Positions 12,859 to 23,121 of a stretch of 64,000 nucleotides of DNA are shown piece after piece. The first letter of the stretch is position 1; the number at the start of each line of letters is the position of its first letter. The stretch comes from Vibrio sp. FE10 (GTDB lineage: Bacteria > Pseudomonadota > Gammaproteobacteria > Enterobacterales > Vibrionaceae): the NCBI RefSeq assembly GCF_030297155.1, contig NZ_AP028067.1, forward strand, positions 620,001 through 684,000, given 5' to 3'. The notes under the pieces were generated by a model that was not told the origin of the DNA, made no database searches, and was given only the letters and a program-made list of their open reading frames with translations. The translations under genes were made by a program, and so were the position numbers.

Positions 12859-13167
12859 ATGACTATGATTTGTGCGAGGGAATTCTCTCAATGGTTAAGA
12901 CATAGATTCAGTAATGAGAATGTCGGTATTTCAATTTCTAGAGAAGATATAAGCCAGCTAACAGGTCGACAACGGTTAGACCCTAGCTTTGTTAATGATG
13001 TTCATTATGAACTGATGCAGCATGGAATGGCGTTTGTCACTGATACCAGTCGGGAGAGCTTTTATCTAGTACCGGTGTCTCAAGCTAAAAACTGGCGAGA
13101 GCAACTTGAATATCAATTTGAGAAAGAGATGTTCTGTAACATATATCCCATTGAGAAATCGGGTTAA
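12859..13167 (+). CDS. Hypothetical small protein (about 102 residues)
   Basis: I do not recognise this protein. I place the start at the ATG at 12859 because AAGGAT lies about ten bases before it, whereas the longer frame from 12766 has no such site and an odd Cys-rich start. The product is soluble-looking, with no signal peptide or membrane segment. It has an N-terminal helix FSQWLRHRF, a charged middle with SREDISQLTGRQRLDP that could fit a small helix-turn-helix fold, and a C-terminal amphipathic part. A strong bidirectional terminator follows seven bases after the stop and is shared with yfhL. It is probably a real Vibrio-restricted gene; the function is unknown. Confidence 0.6.
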   Translation: MTMICAREFSQWLRHRFSNENVGISISREDISQLTGRQRLDPSFVNDVHYELMQHGMAFVTDTSRESFYLVPVSQAKNWREQLEYQFEKEMFCNIYPIEKSG

Positions 13168-13173
13168 AAAAAA

Positions 13174-13205
13174 GGTTCAACTTGATGATTAAGTTGAACC
13201 TTTTA
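13174..13205. terminator. Bidirectional terminator between the hypothetical gene and yfhL
   Basis: GGTTCAACTT (13174-13183) and AAGTTGAACC (13191-13200) form a perfect 10-base-pair stem. As lie before it and Ts after it, so it can serve both converging genes. Confidence 0.9.
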
Positions 13206-13209
13206 TCTT

Positions 13210-14915
<1,706 letters not shown>

Positions 14916-15079
14916 TGCTTCGTTCTCTAATCTGATCTCAAGTCAGGTTGATACCACCAAGTGATATCAAAGGGGCGCAAATTTTACGCTAAAACGAGTT
15001 TGGTTGATAGCCCTAAAGATAACAATGGTATTAAGAAGCGAGTTGATAGGTATTGATAAAGGGGAGCAGGGAAGAAAAC

Positions 15080-15108
15080 AAGCTCAGATATCGTCGACAC
15101 CTGAGCTT
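15080..15108 (-). terminator. Hairpin terminator after rdgC
   Basis: AAGCTCAG (15080-15087) and CTGAGCTT (15101-15108) form an 8-base-pair stem with a 13-base loop. Read on the minus strand it is followed by GTTTTCTT, a few bases after the rdgC stop. Confidence 0.7.
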
Positions 15109-15121
15109 CAAATCGGAACAA

Positions 15122-16036
15122 TTAAGCGTTAGGTTGAGTTAACCCGCCTAATGATTCAAATAGGTTTGGTAGGAAAACACTGAATTCACCACATAGCAGT
15201 GAGAAGTCTGCATCAAAGCGCGCTGCTTGATCTTCGCGAGGAATGTCGTCGTTCTCATCTTTTAGTTCATCACTGAATTTCAGGCGCTTGATGCTGCCAT
15301 CTTCAGCAAGAATGAACTCAATGCGATCTTGCCAGTTGATCAGAAGTTTAGTCACAACTTTATTGGCTTCGATGTGGTTTTTAATCTCATCAGCTTCTAG
15401 TTCTTGCTTCTTAACTCGGACAATACCGCCGTCTTCTTGGATTGATTTAAGCTCTGCTTCATCGAGCATAGTGATACCTTTAGGTGTATCACCTGATTTT
15501 ACCCACTCTGTCAGAGTCGTATCAATCGCTTGCTCTGGAATAGCAGGCACTACTGGCAAGCTACCCATTGTTTTACGTAGTAATGCTAGTACGTCTTCTG
15601 CTTTTTTGTAGCTGCTAGCATCAACAACAATAAAGCCTTCTTTCGGCATGATCAGTGCGTAAGTGAAGTTACTGCGACTGAAAGCACGAGGAAGAAGATC
15701 GATGATGATGTCTTCTTTTAGGCTGTCTTTCTCTTTCTTTTTCAGAGGAGTACCAGACTCTGCTTCAAGCGTTTCTACTTTTGCATTCAATGAATCTTTG
15801 ATCACAGAAGCTGGAAGCATTTTCTCTTCTTTCTTTGCACAGATGAGAATGCGGTTTTCTGATACGTGCGTCATCATATCGCCGTGTCTACCCATCGCAT
15901 TTACCCAACCAAACTTCTGTTTGTCTTGGCTGCCACAAGGGGTAAAACGGAACTCTTCAAGTTGTTTCTCTAGCTGATCTGCGTTGAAGTCTATATCACG
16001 ATTAAAGCGATAGACGAGGCAATTCTTAAACCACAT
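15122..16036 (-). CDS. rdgC: RdgC, recombination-associated DNA-binding protein
   Basis: RdgC forms a ring-shaped dimer that coats double-stranded DNA and limits RecA loading. The 304 residues match the usual length. The start [11 protein letters not shown] and the FTPCGSQ and [10 protein letters not shown] stretches near residues 31-52 are diagnostic, and the protein continues to a C-terminal [11 protein letters not shown]. It is cytoplasmic, with many charged residues. It is transcribed alone, divergent from phoB with a 193-base gap that carries the phoB Pho box. It has its own hairpin terminator. Identification is by overall family likeness and is secure. Confidence 0.95.
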   Translation of the reverse strand: MWFKNCLVYRFNRDIDFNADQLEKQLEEFRFTPCGSQDKQKFGWVNAMGRHGDMMTHVSENRILICAKKEEKMLPASVIKDSLNAKVETLEAESGTPLKKKEKDSLKEDIIIDLLPRAFSRSNFTYALIMPKEGFIVVDASSYKKAEDVLALLRKTMGSLPVVPAIPEQAIDTTLTEWVKSGDTPKGITMLDEAELKSIQEDGGIVRVKKQELEADEIKNHIEANKVVTKLLINWQDRIEFILAEDGSIKRLKFSDELKDENDDIPREDQAARFDADFSLLCGEFSVFLPNLFESLGGLTQPNA

Positions 16037-16160
16037 AAATATTTCTCATACCTTTATCTGAAGACGCTCATCATAGGAGATTTCGATCCATTTGTCTTAT
16101 ACCTGCAATAAAAATTAAAAGTGAAATGTTTGAGACAGTTATATGAAAATTTGTTTTCAA

Positions 16161-16194
16161 AGGTCACAAAAGTGTCATAATTAAACCAGATAAT
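16161..16194 (+). promoter_or_regulatory. Pho box and -10 element of phoB
   Basis: Two direct repeats, AGGTCAC at 16161-16167 and GTGTCAT at 16172-16178, repeat with the 11-base period of a PhoB box (consensus CTGTCAT). GATAAT at 16189-16194 follows ten bases later as -10, with the second repeat replacing the -35, as in E. coli Pho promoters. This implies autoregulation of phoBR under phosphate starvation. Confidence 0.75.
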
Positions 16195-16229
16195 GCAATG
16201 CGTTGATTAAATACTAAGGCTATTCAATT

Positions 16230-16919
16230 ATGTCGAGAAGGATTCTGGTCGTTGAAGATGAAGCACCTATTCGTGAGATGCTGTGTTTTGTACTTGAACA
16301 AAAAGGCTACCAAGCAGTAGAGGCTGAAGATTACGATACAGCGGTAAACAAGCTATGTGAACCTTTCCCAGATCTAGTATTACTAGATTGGATGCTACCT
16401 GGTGGTAGCGGGATAAACTTTATCAAGCACATGAAGCGTGAAGAGTTAACTCGCAACATCCCAGTGGTGATGCTGACGGCTCGTGGTGAAGAAGAAGATA
16501 AGGTTCGCGGTTTAGAAGTTGGCGCTGACGACTACATTACCAAACCTTTTTCGCCAAAAGAGTTGGTCGCTCGTCTGAAAGCGGTTATTCGCCGTGTAAC
16601 ACCAACGGCATTGGAAGATGTGATTGATGTTCAAGGGCTTAAATTAGACCCTGTATCTCACCGTGTTACAGCAAGCGAAGGTCCAGTTGATATGGGACCA
16701 ACTGAGTTCAAAATGCTGCATTTCTTTATGACTCACCAAGAGCGAGTATACAGCCGAGAGCAACTGTTAAATAACGTTTGGGGTACCAACGTTTACGTTG
16801 AAGATCGTACGGTTGATGTTCATATTCGACGTCTACGCAAAGCACTTGAATCTGCAGGTCATGATAAATTAATTCAAACGGTTCGCGGCGCAGGCTACCG
16901 TTTTTCTACAAAGGCTTAA
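16230..16919 (+). CDS. phoB: PhoB, phosphate response regulator
   Basis: PhoB is the OmpR-type response regulator that activates the Pho regulon when phosphorylated by PhoR. The receiver domain (about 1-120) has acidic residues Glu9 and Asp10, the phosphorylation site Asp53 in LLDWMLPG, Thr83 and Lys105. The winged-helix DNA-binding domain (about 130-229) includes TEFKMLHFF and the recognition-helix stretch [14 protein letters not shown]. The 229 residues equal the E. coli length. phoR follows after 33 bases. A Pho box just upstream indicates that it activates its own operon. Confidence 0.98.
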   Translation: MSRRILVVEDEAPIREMLCFVLEQKGYQAVEAEDYDTAVNKLCEPFPDLVLLDWMLPGGSGINFIKHMKREELTRNIPVVMLTARGEEEDKVRGLEVGADDYITKPFSPKELVARLKAVIRRVTPTALEDVIDVQGLKLDPVSHRVTASEGPVDMGPTEFKMLHFFMTHQERVYSREQLLNNVWGTNVYVEDRTVDVHIRRLRKALESAGHDKLIQTVRGAGYRFSTKA

Positions 16920-16952
16920 TGTGGCTTCACTGCCCAGTTTATGGAGTCCTGA

Positions 16953-18248
16953 ATGGTTGAGAAGTTAACCTGGAAAAAGCTAGCTTGGGAGCTGGCTTTT
17001 TTTTACGCACCATGGGTTTTAGTCGGATGGATATTCGGTTACCTACCTTGGTTACTGCTGGCTGCTACGGTATTGCAGCTCGGCTGGCATTTACACAATC
17101 AAATGCGTTTGTCCGCATGGTTGTGGGATGAGAAGCGTCTAACACCACCTTCAGGCTCAGGAAATTGGGAATCTCTGTTTAACGGTATCTATCGTATGCA
17201 GCAGAGACAGCGTCGCAAGCGCAAAGAATTGACCAACCTTATCCGCCGTTTCCGAAACGGTGCTGAATCCCTTCCCGATGCCGTTGTGGTGTTTCGCGGT
17301 GAAGGCAATATTGTTTGGTGTAACAAGCTTGCTCAGTATTTACTGGGTTTTCGCTGGCCAGACGATTCAGGTCAACCGATCTCGAATTTGATCCGAACTC
17401 CGGATTTTATCAAGTACCTCAATAAACAAGATTTCTCCGAGCCGTTAGAAATGCCATCGCCACTCAATGTGGAACGTATGCTTGAGCTGCGTATCGTGCC
17501 TTACACCGAAGGTGAGCACTTGATGGTAGTACGTGATGTTACTCAGCTGAAACAGCTGGAAGGCATGCGTCGGAATTTCTTTGCTAACGTTTCTCACGAG
17601 CTACGTACTCCTATGACCGTACTTCAAGGTTACCTTGAAATGACGGAAGACCCAGACATGATTGTTGGCCCAATGTGGACGAAAGCTCATGGTGTGATGA
17701 CTGAGCAATTGAATCGCATGAACAGTTTGGTCAATCAGCTGCTAACGCTTTCAAAGATTGAAGCGGCGCCAATGCATGAATTGGATGAGGTGGTTAACGT
17801 TCCTGCGATGTTAGAAGTTCTTGAAAAAGAAGCGGCTAGCCTAAGTGGGGATCGTGAACATAAGCTGGAGTTTGATATTGATAAGAGCCTGCGCGTATTA
17901 GCTGATGAAGATCAGATGAGAAGTGCGATATCGAATCTGGTTTATAACGCGGTTAAGTACACTCCGCCTGGTGCAACCGTCAAGGTCCGTTGGTATCAAA
18001 CCAGTCAAGGTGCGTGTTTGGATGTGTCAGACACCGGTGATGGCATAGAACCTCAGCACTTGCATCGACTCACCGAACGTTTCTATCGTGTTGATAAGGC
18101 GCGCTCTCGTGATACGGGGGGCAGTGGTCTAGGGTTAGCTATCGTTAAACACGCACTTAGCCACCATGACTCACACTTAGAAATTCAAAGTGAAGTCGGT
18201 GTTGGTAGCCGTTTCCATTTTACACTTCCAAGCCGATTGACTGTGTAA
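16953..18248 (+). CDS. phoR: PhoR, phosphate sensor histidine kinase
   Basis: PhoR is the membrane kinase/phosphatase partner of PhoB. It has no large periplasmic sensor. Two hydrophobic segments (about 10-30 and 31-48) are followed by a charged linker, a PAS domain (about 98-195) and the HisKA domain with phospho-acceptor His215 in NVSHELRTP. The HATPase domain carries the N-box [19 protein letters not shown] and [11 protein letters not shown]. The lack of a sensor domain fits the known model in which the signal arrives from the Pst transporter through PhoU. Its stop codon overlaps the start of the next gene (TAATG), so translation is coupled. Confidence 0.97.
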   Translation: MVEKLTWKKLAWELAFFYAPWVLVGWIFGYLPWLLLAATVLQLGWHLHNQMRLSAWLWDEKRLTPPSGSGNWESLFNGIYRMQQRQRRKRKELTNLIRRFRNGAESLPDAVVVFRGEGNIVWCNKLAQYLLGFRWPDDSGQPISNLIRTPDFIKYLNKQDFSEPLEMPSPLNVERMLELRIVPYTEGEHLMVVRDVTQLKQLEGMRRNFFANVSHELRTPMTVLQGYLEMTEDPDMIVGPMWTKAHGVMTEQLNRMNSLVNQLLTLSKIEAAPMHELDEVVNVPAMLEVLEKEAASLSGDREHKLEFDIDKSLRVLADEDQMRSAISNLVYNAVKYTPPGATVKVRWYQTSQGACLDVSDTGDGIEPQHLHRLTERFYRVDKARSRDTGGSGLGLAIVKHALSHHDSHLEIQSEVGVGSRFHFTLPSRLTV

Positions 18249-19225
18249 TGAAAGCGCTGATACGCACAATGCGTCTTCCTATTGTTTCTGCGCTCGCGTT
18301 GGCTATAACTCACTACGCTTATGCGGAGCAGGGTGTAGAGTCGCTTCCTGATTACTCTAAAGTTCCGGGTATTTCTGGCAGCTTGTTGTCTGTTGGTTCC
18401 GATACCTTAGCGGGAATGACGACGTTATGGGTTGAAGAGTTTAAGTCTTATTACCCGAACGTGAATGCTCAAGTTCAGGCGTCTGGTTCTTCTACTGCAC
18501 CTCCTGCATTAACGGAAGGTACTGCGCACCTCGGGCCGATGAGTCGTCCGATGCGCTTACGTGAAATTGAAGCATTCGAAAGAGAGCATGGATATAAACC
18601 CACAGCCCTTCGAGTTGCAATCGATGCCATAGGCTTGTTTGTACACCGTGATAACCCAGTTGAAGGGCTTAACTTTCGACAAATCGATGGGATCTTTTCT
18701 CAAACATTACGCTGCGGTGCAACGAAACCACTCAATAGTTGGCAAGATCTAGGTATTGAACAGCCTTGGGCTAAACATCGATTCCAACTGTTTGGCCGAA
18801 ATTCGGTTTCAGGGACTTACGGCTATTTCAAGCAAAATGCCTTGTGTGGCGGCGATTTTAAGAACCGAGTGAATGAACAGCCTGGCTCTGCATCTGTGGT
18901 TCAATCCGTGGCCTCTTCCATTAGTGGTATTGGCTATTCTGGAATTGGTTATCGCGTTGCAGGTGTGAAATTGATACCGATCGCTGAACAAGGTTCTGAT
19001 TATGTAGAGCCTACTAGAGCTAACATCTTGAGTGGCGATTACCCACTATCTCGTTTTCTGTATGTCTACGTAAACAAGCATCCAGATAAGCCACTTTCAC
19101 CAGTTGAGAGAGAATTCCTTACTTTTGTTTTTTCAAAGCAAGGGCAGGAGTTGGTGGAAAAAGATGGTTACTTGGCAATACCATCTGAGTTCGCAGAACA
19201 AGAATTAGCGAAGATAGGGCTATGA
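18248..19225 (+). CDS. pstS: PstS-family phosphate-binding protein
   Basis: This is a 325-residue periplasmic phosphate-binding protein of the PBP-like PstS family. A signal peptide covers about residues 1-26 (ends HYAYA). The mature part has the phosphate-loop features SVGSDTLAG and [12 protein letters not shown], then MSRPM, and [13 protein letters not shown] further on. It overlaps phoR by one base, so it is expressed with the phoBR operon. It is the only substrate-binding protein in the locus and the likely partner of PstC/PstA/PstB encoded about 4 kb downstream. Assignment to phosphate rests on the family motifs and the context. Confidence 0.9.
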   Translation: MKALIRTMRLPIVSALALAITHYAYAEQGVESLPDYSKVPGISGSLLSVGSDTLAGMTTLWVEEFKSYYPNVNAQVQASGSSTAPPALTEGTAHLGPMSRPMRLREIEAFEREHGYKPTALRVAIDAIGLFVHRDNPVEGLNFRQIDGIFSQTLRCGATKPLNSWQDLGIEQPWAKHRFQLFGRNSVSGTYGYFKQNALCGGDFKNRVNEQPGSASVVQSVASSISGIGYSGIGYRVAGVKLIPIAEQGSDYVEPTRANILSGDYPLSRFLYVYVNKHPDKPLSPVEREFLTFVFSKQGQELVEKDGYLAIPSEFAEQELAKIGL

Positions 19226-19281
19226 CACAGTCGTTATAGAACGATAAATAAATGCTCCATCAGCCATGATAATAACGCCCT

Positions 19282-19311
19282 AACAGCTTGCTAATGCAGG
19301 CTGTTTTCATT
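19282..19311. terminator. Terminator between pstS and ppx
   Basis: AACAGC-T-TGC (19282-19291), loop TAAT and GCA-G-GCTGTT (19296-19305) are followed by TTCATTTT. The stem has nine pairs with one mismatch. It ends the phoB-phoR-pstS operon between converging genes. Confidence 0.7.
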
Positions 19312-19321
19312 TTGGTTATGG

Positions 19322-20833
19322 TTAATTTAACACTAACGTCCAACCCACACTTTTCCAGCGTTCTTGCTCTTCTGTAAGTTCATAGCTAATTAGCTGATGC
19401 TCTGTTAGCCAGTCAAGATTACTTCCGGTCAAAGACCAACACTCTCCTGTTTCGATCCTTAAGTGTATCTCTGGGATTGGGGATTGGCTTCGTTGTCGGT
19501 TAAGAATAATCGCCAGTCTCAGAACTCTAATGAGCAGTGTTACTTGGTCTTCGGTAAATAAATAGAGTTCTGGCAACTCGCGAAGCTTAATGGCTTTTCT
19601 TTGATTGCGAGCTAAAAGCGACAACAAGCGTTGTTGTTCAGCATTAAAACCGGGCATCGTCGTATGTTTAAGCAAGTAAGCTGAATGGCGATGATAACCT
19701 TGGAATGAGATACTTTGTCCGGCCTCATGAAGCAGTGCTGACCAACCCAAAAGATCAAGCAACTCGCGATGCACAGGTATGTTGATTTGAGATTGAGCTT
19801 GTTTCAACAAGGTGACGGCTAGTTTTTTTACTCTTTCCCCATGAGTTAAATCTACGTGATAGCGAGATATGAGTGTTTCGGCTGTTCGAGTGCGGATATC
19901 AATATCTTTAAACCTTTCTTCCATATCATAAAGAACCCCTTCTCTTAATGCGCCATCAGAAAAATGAAGCTCCTTGATATCGAGAGTATCCATGACGGCA
20001 GATAGAATTGAAACTCCTGCGGCAAATACGGCCTTTCTCTCGTCACTCAAACCTGAAAGGTTGATGTCATCAGAGGTGTCAAATTCGCATAATCGATTTT
20101 TGAGGTAGCTAAGCCGCTGTGGAGTTACATAGCCGTCAGTAAACCCTAATCCAATTAAGACCTCTTTTATTGATTTCGCTGTGCCGGAAGAGCCGAAAGC
20201 GATCTCCCAAGTGACGCCGCGATATTCATTTACTACAGGCTCAATTAAACGAATCGCTGCGGTGCTAGCAATGGCGAATTTTTCAGGCTTTAATATTTTA
20301 TCTGCGAAGAAGCGTTGGGTAAAATTGACACAACCCATAGGTAAGCTATGCATAGTTGTTGGTGTAAAACCTTGCCCAGCGACGATTTCTGTACTGCCGC
20401 CACCAATGTCGATAACGAGTTTACTGTTAGAGGTGGCTTGAGTATGTTCGACACCGTTGTAGATGAGTCTGGCCTCTTCCTTGCCTGCGATTATTTCTAT
20501 CGGAAAGGGAAAAACCTTTTTTGCCCGATCCAGAAAAACTCTGGAATTTTTTGCCTTCCTGAGTGTATGGGTAGCAACGACTCTCACATCATCGAGTTCA
20601 AAATCGGTCAGTCGTTCAGCAAAGAGTTCAAGACAGTCTAAACCCCGTTGAATGGCACTTTCTGATAGGTGTAGGTTAGCGTCGAGCCCGTCACCTAATC
20701 GTACTTTTTGTTTGTGGCGACTCACTAATTGTAAGTGCTGCTCAAAGACCTGAGCGACAACCATATGGAAGCTGTTCGAACCCAAATCGATGGCGGCAAT
20801 ACGTCTTGAACGTTTATGATCGATTAGCTGCAT
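19322..20833 (-). CDS. ppx: Ppx, exopolyphosphatase (Ppx/GppA family)
   Basis: Ppx removes terminal phosphate from polyphosphate. The 503-residue protein has the Ppx/GppA actin-like ATPase fold: phosphate-1 loop AAIDLGSNSFHM near residues 14-25, IIAGKEEARLIY, and phosphate-2 loop VIDIGGGSTEI near 140. A C-terminal HD-like helical region (about 310-500) includes LLHEAG. Its start overlaps the end of ppk by ten bases, so the two are translationally coupled. GppA is the alternative in this family, but the coupling to ppk and the length near 500 favour Ppx. Confidence 0.93.
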   Translation of the reverse strand: MQLIDHKRSRRIAAIDLGSNSFHMVVAQVFEQHLQLVSRHKQKVRLGDGLDANLHLSESAIQRGLDCLELFAERLTDFELDDVRVVATHTLRKAKNSRVFLDRAKKVFPFPIEIIAGKEEARLIYNGVEHTQATSNSKLVIDIGGGSTEIVAGQGFTPTTMHSLPMGCVNFTQRFFADKILKPEKFAIASTAAIRLIEPVVNEYRGVTWEIAFGSSGTAKSIKEVLIGLGFTDGYVTPQRLSYLKNRLCEFDTSDDINLSGLSDERKAVFAAGVSILSAVMDTLDIKELHFSDGALREGVLYDMEERFKDIDIRTRTAETLISRYHVDLTHGERVKKLAVTLLKQAQSQINIPVHRELLDLLGWSALLHEAGQSISFQGYHRHSAYLLKHTTMPGFNAEQQRLLSLLARNQRKAIKLRELPELYLFTEDQVTLLIRVLRLAIILNRQRSQSPIPEIHLRIETGECWSLTGSNLDWLTEHQLISYELTEEQERWKSVGWTLVLN

Positions 20834-22926
20834 GATTTTTTCTCTTTCTTATGTTTTTTACGTGCGTGCTTCTCTATACGTTTAATATAGTGGTATGTCG
20901 CCAGTTGTGACGTCGAGTAATCAAGCGGCTCTGAAGGTGGCGCTAAGTAAAGGTTGCTCATTGCCTGGTCAAGGCTTCTCGCTTTGTTGTAATCATCAAA
21001 GTGAAACTCTGTGATATCGATGATCGTTTGCTTGGCTTTGGGATCTAAGATCGGCGCCGCAACTTCGATTCGATGGTCAAAGTTTCGAGTCATCCAGTCG
21101 GCAGAAGATATGTATACCCTAGGCTTTCCATCATTATGAAAGATCATCACTCTAGGGTGTTCAAGGAAACGATCGACCACACTAATTATCTCAATATTGT
21201 CGCTGATGTTTGGTATTCCTGGAACTAATGAGCACATACCTCGAATGATCATTTTTATGGTAACGTTGGCTTGGCTAGCTTGATAGAGTTTTTCAATGAT
21301 CTCACGGTCGACTAAATTGTTGAGCTTGAGGGTTATGCTGGCTGGTTTGTTCTCAGTGGCATTCTGAATTTCATTATCAATCAACTGATACAGGCGTTTT
21401 CTGGTGTTTTTTGGGGAGACAATCAGCTGTTTAAATTGAGACTTTTGATGTGGGCTTTCAATATATTTAAAGACCTGTTTAACCTCTTGTGTGATCTCTT
21501 CTCGTGCCGTCAGCAGAGAAAAGTCCGTATAAACACGAGCGGTCACTTCATGAAAATTGCCAGTCCCTATATGAGCATAATGCTCGAGCGCTTTTCCATT
21601 TTTTCTTGTGATCAGTAGAAGCTTAGAATGCACCTTTAAACTTGGAATACCATGGATGACTTTTACTCCGGATTTTTGAAGTGTTTTCGTCCATTGGATA
21701 TTTGCCTGTTCATCAAAACGAGCTTGAAGTTCAACAGCCACGGTCACCTTTTTCCCGTTGTGCGCTGCATCAATAATTGAGCTGAGTAGTTTGGAACCTT
21801 CTGCAACACGATAAACATTTATTTTGATGACCGTTACTTTAGGGTCGAATGACGCCTGCCTGACGAGTTCAGTGATATGCTCGAAGGTGTGGTAAGGGTA
21901 GTGTAATAAGATATCGCGAGCTTTAATCGCCTCAAAATAGTTGGGGTACCAGCCGAACTGAGCACATTTGATTGGCGGTAAAGGGCGGTGGACCAATTCA
22001 CGACGGCTGAGGCTTGGAAACTCAGAAAAGTGTTTAAAGTTATGGTAACGACCTCCAGCAATGACGCTGTCATAGTCGGATAGCTGGAGCTTTCTGCGCA
22101 AAAAATCCAGCATTTCAAGAGGCATTTCTGATTCGTAAATGAGGCGAATAGGAAGTGCTGTGAGCCGTTGCTCTAGTCCTAATGACATGGCCTCTAGTAT
22201 GTTACTGTCATTCCCTTCTTGAAGCGCGTAGTCCGCATCGCGAGTCATTTTAATCGCATAGCAGCTCAAAGAGTCGTATTCAAAGAACCCTTTTAACAGG
22301 TCATCTAAACAGAACCGAACTATATTATCTAATAAGATCAGAGTCGTACGTTGTGAATCTGAGTTGTCAGGAAGTTTCACAAAACGAGGAAGGTTCTCTG
22401 ATGGGATCTCGAGCAACACGTATTGAGAGCTATCTTGATGCTTTATATCGATGGCGAGATAGCTTTGTTCGTCTTTTAGAATGTTGAGCAATGGACTTTC
22501 GTCGTTCAACAAGAATGGCGTTAGGTGTGGCAGTACTTTCTTCTTGAAGTATTTTCTTACCCATTCACTTTGATCTGCATTGATTTGCTGTTCATTGATG
22601 AGAAAAATCCGGTTACGTGCCAGTTCTAACAGTAAGTCGTTATAGAGTTCATTAAAGCGAAGATCCAGCTCGCTTGCCTTACTTTGCATTCGCGCCAATA
22701 ACGTTTTCGGTGAATGAGGTGAGGGTTGTGGATCTTGAAGGATGATCTTTCGTTTAACGTCAGCAAAGCGAACTTTGTAAAACTCATCGAGATTATTGGA
22801 GTAAATACCTAAAAAGCGGACTCTTTCGATCAACGGAACAGACTTGTCAGCGGCTTCTTGTAGGACTCTTTCATTGAACGATAACCAGCTAAGTTCTTTA
22901 GTAACATAGTCTTTTTCCATCGTCAT
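20824..22926 (-). CDS. ppk: Ppk1, polyphosphate kinase
   Basis: Ppk1 polymerises the gamma-phosphate of ATP into polyphosphate, reversibly, at the inner membrane. The 700-residue protein has the N domain (ELSWLSFNERVLQEA, 11-25), a head domain, and two phospholipase-D-like C domains. The autophosphorylated histidine is His433 in KVHSKL. A second catalytic His452 lies in AHIGTGNFHE, matching E. coli His435 and His454. IRGMCSLVPG and SSADWMTRN also match. AAGGAA six bases upstream supports the ATG at 22926 over the one two codons later. It is divergent from pstC and followed by ppx. Confidence 0.97.
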   Translation of the reverse strand: MTMEKDYVTKELSWLSFNERVLQEAADKSVPLIERVRFLGIYSNNLDEFYKVRFADVKRKIILQDPQPSPHSPKTLLARMQSKASELDLRFNELYNDLLLELARNRIFLINEQQINADQSEWVRKYFKKKVLPHLTPFLLNDESPLLNILKDEQSYLAIDIKHQDSSQYVLLEIPSENLPRFVKLPDNSDSQRTTLILLDNIVRFCLDDLLKGFFEYDSLSCYAIKMTRDADYALQEGNDSNILEAMSLGLEQRLTALPIRLIYESEMPLEMLDFLRRKLQLSDYDSVIAGGRYHNFKHFSEFPSLSRRELVHRPLPPIKCAQFGWYPNYFEAIKARDILLHYPYHTFEHITELVRQASFDPKVTVIKINVYRVAEGSKLLSSIIDAAHNGKKVTVAVELQARFDEQANIQWTKTLQKSGVKVIHGIPSLKVHSKLLLITRKNGKALEHYAHIGTGNFHEVTARVYTDFSLLTAREEITQEVKQVFKYIESPHQKSQFKQLIVSPKNTRKRLYQLIDNEIQNATENKPASITLKLNNLVDREIIEKLYQASQANVTIKMIIRGMCSLVPGIPNISDNIEIISVVDRFLEHPRVMIFHNDGKPRVYISSADWMTRNFDHRIEVAAPILDPKAKQTIIDITEFHFDDYNKARSLDQAMSNLYLAPPSEPLDYSTSQLATYHYIKRIEKHARKKHKKEKKSCS

Positions 22927-23056
22927 GCTTATTCCTTGGGCGCTGGTTATAGAGTTTGTTACTTTAAGTGAGAACGTGGCTATTCACAAAAACAATGATC
23001 TTATTTTAAGAAATATGACGAAGAAACTTGTTATTAGTTTCAGTTGTTTAAAGTAA

Positions 23057-23102
23057 CTTGTAATATAATTGTCATCTAACGTACATATTATGTCAGTAGC
23101 TA
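23057..23102 (+). promoter_or_regulatory. Pho box upstream of pstC
   Basis: TTGTAA at 23058, TTGTCA at 23069 and CGTACA at 23080 repeat every 11 bases, the PhoB-box period, with AT-rich four- to five-base spacers between them; ATGTCA at 23090 comes ten bases later. TAGCTA at 23097-23102 could be a weak -10. The ppk side of the 195-base gap shows no comparably good repeat. Confidence 0.6.
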
Positions 23103-23121
23103 AAAAAAGGTAGATAAACAG

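Noticed and set aside
15243..15977. Serine-rich open frames on the plus strand
   Set aside because: They are antisense shadows of rdgC with composition typical of reversed coding sequence.
22927..23056. Pho box for ppk on the minus strand
   Set aside because: Only one weak half (CGTCAT on the minus strand) was found, without an 11-base partner.
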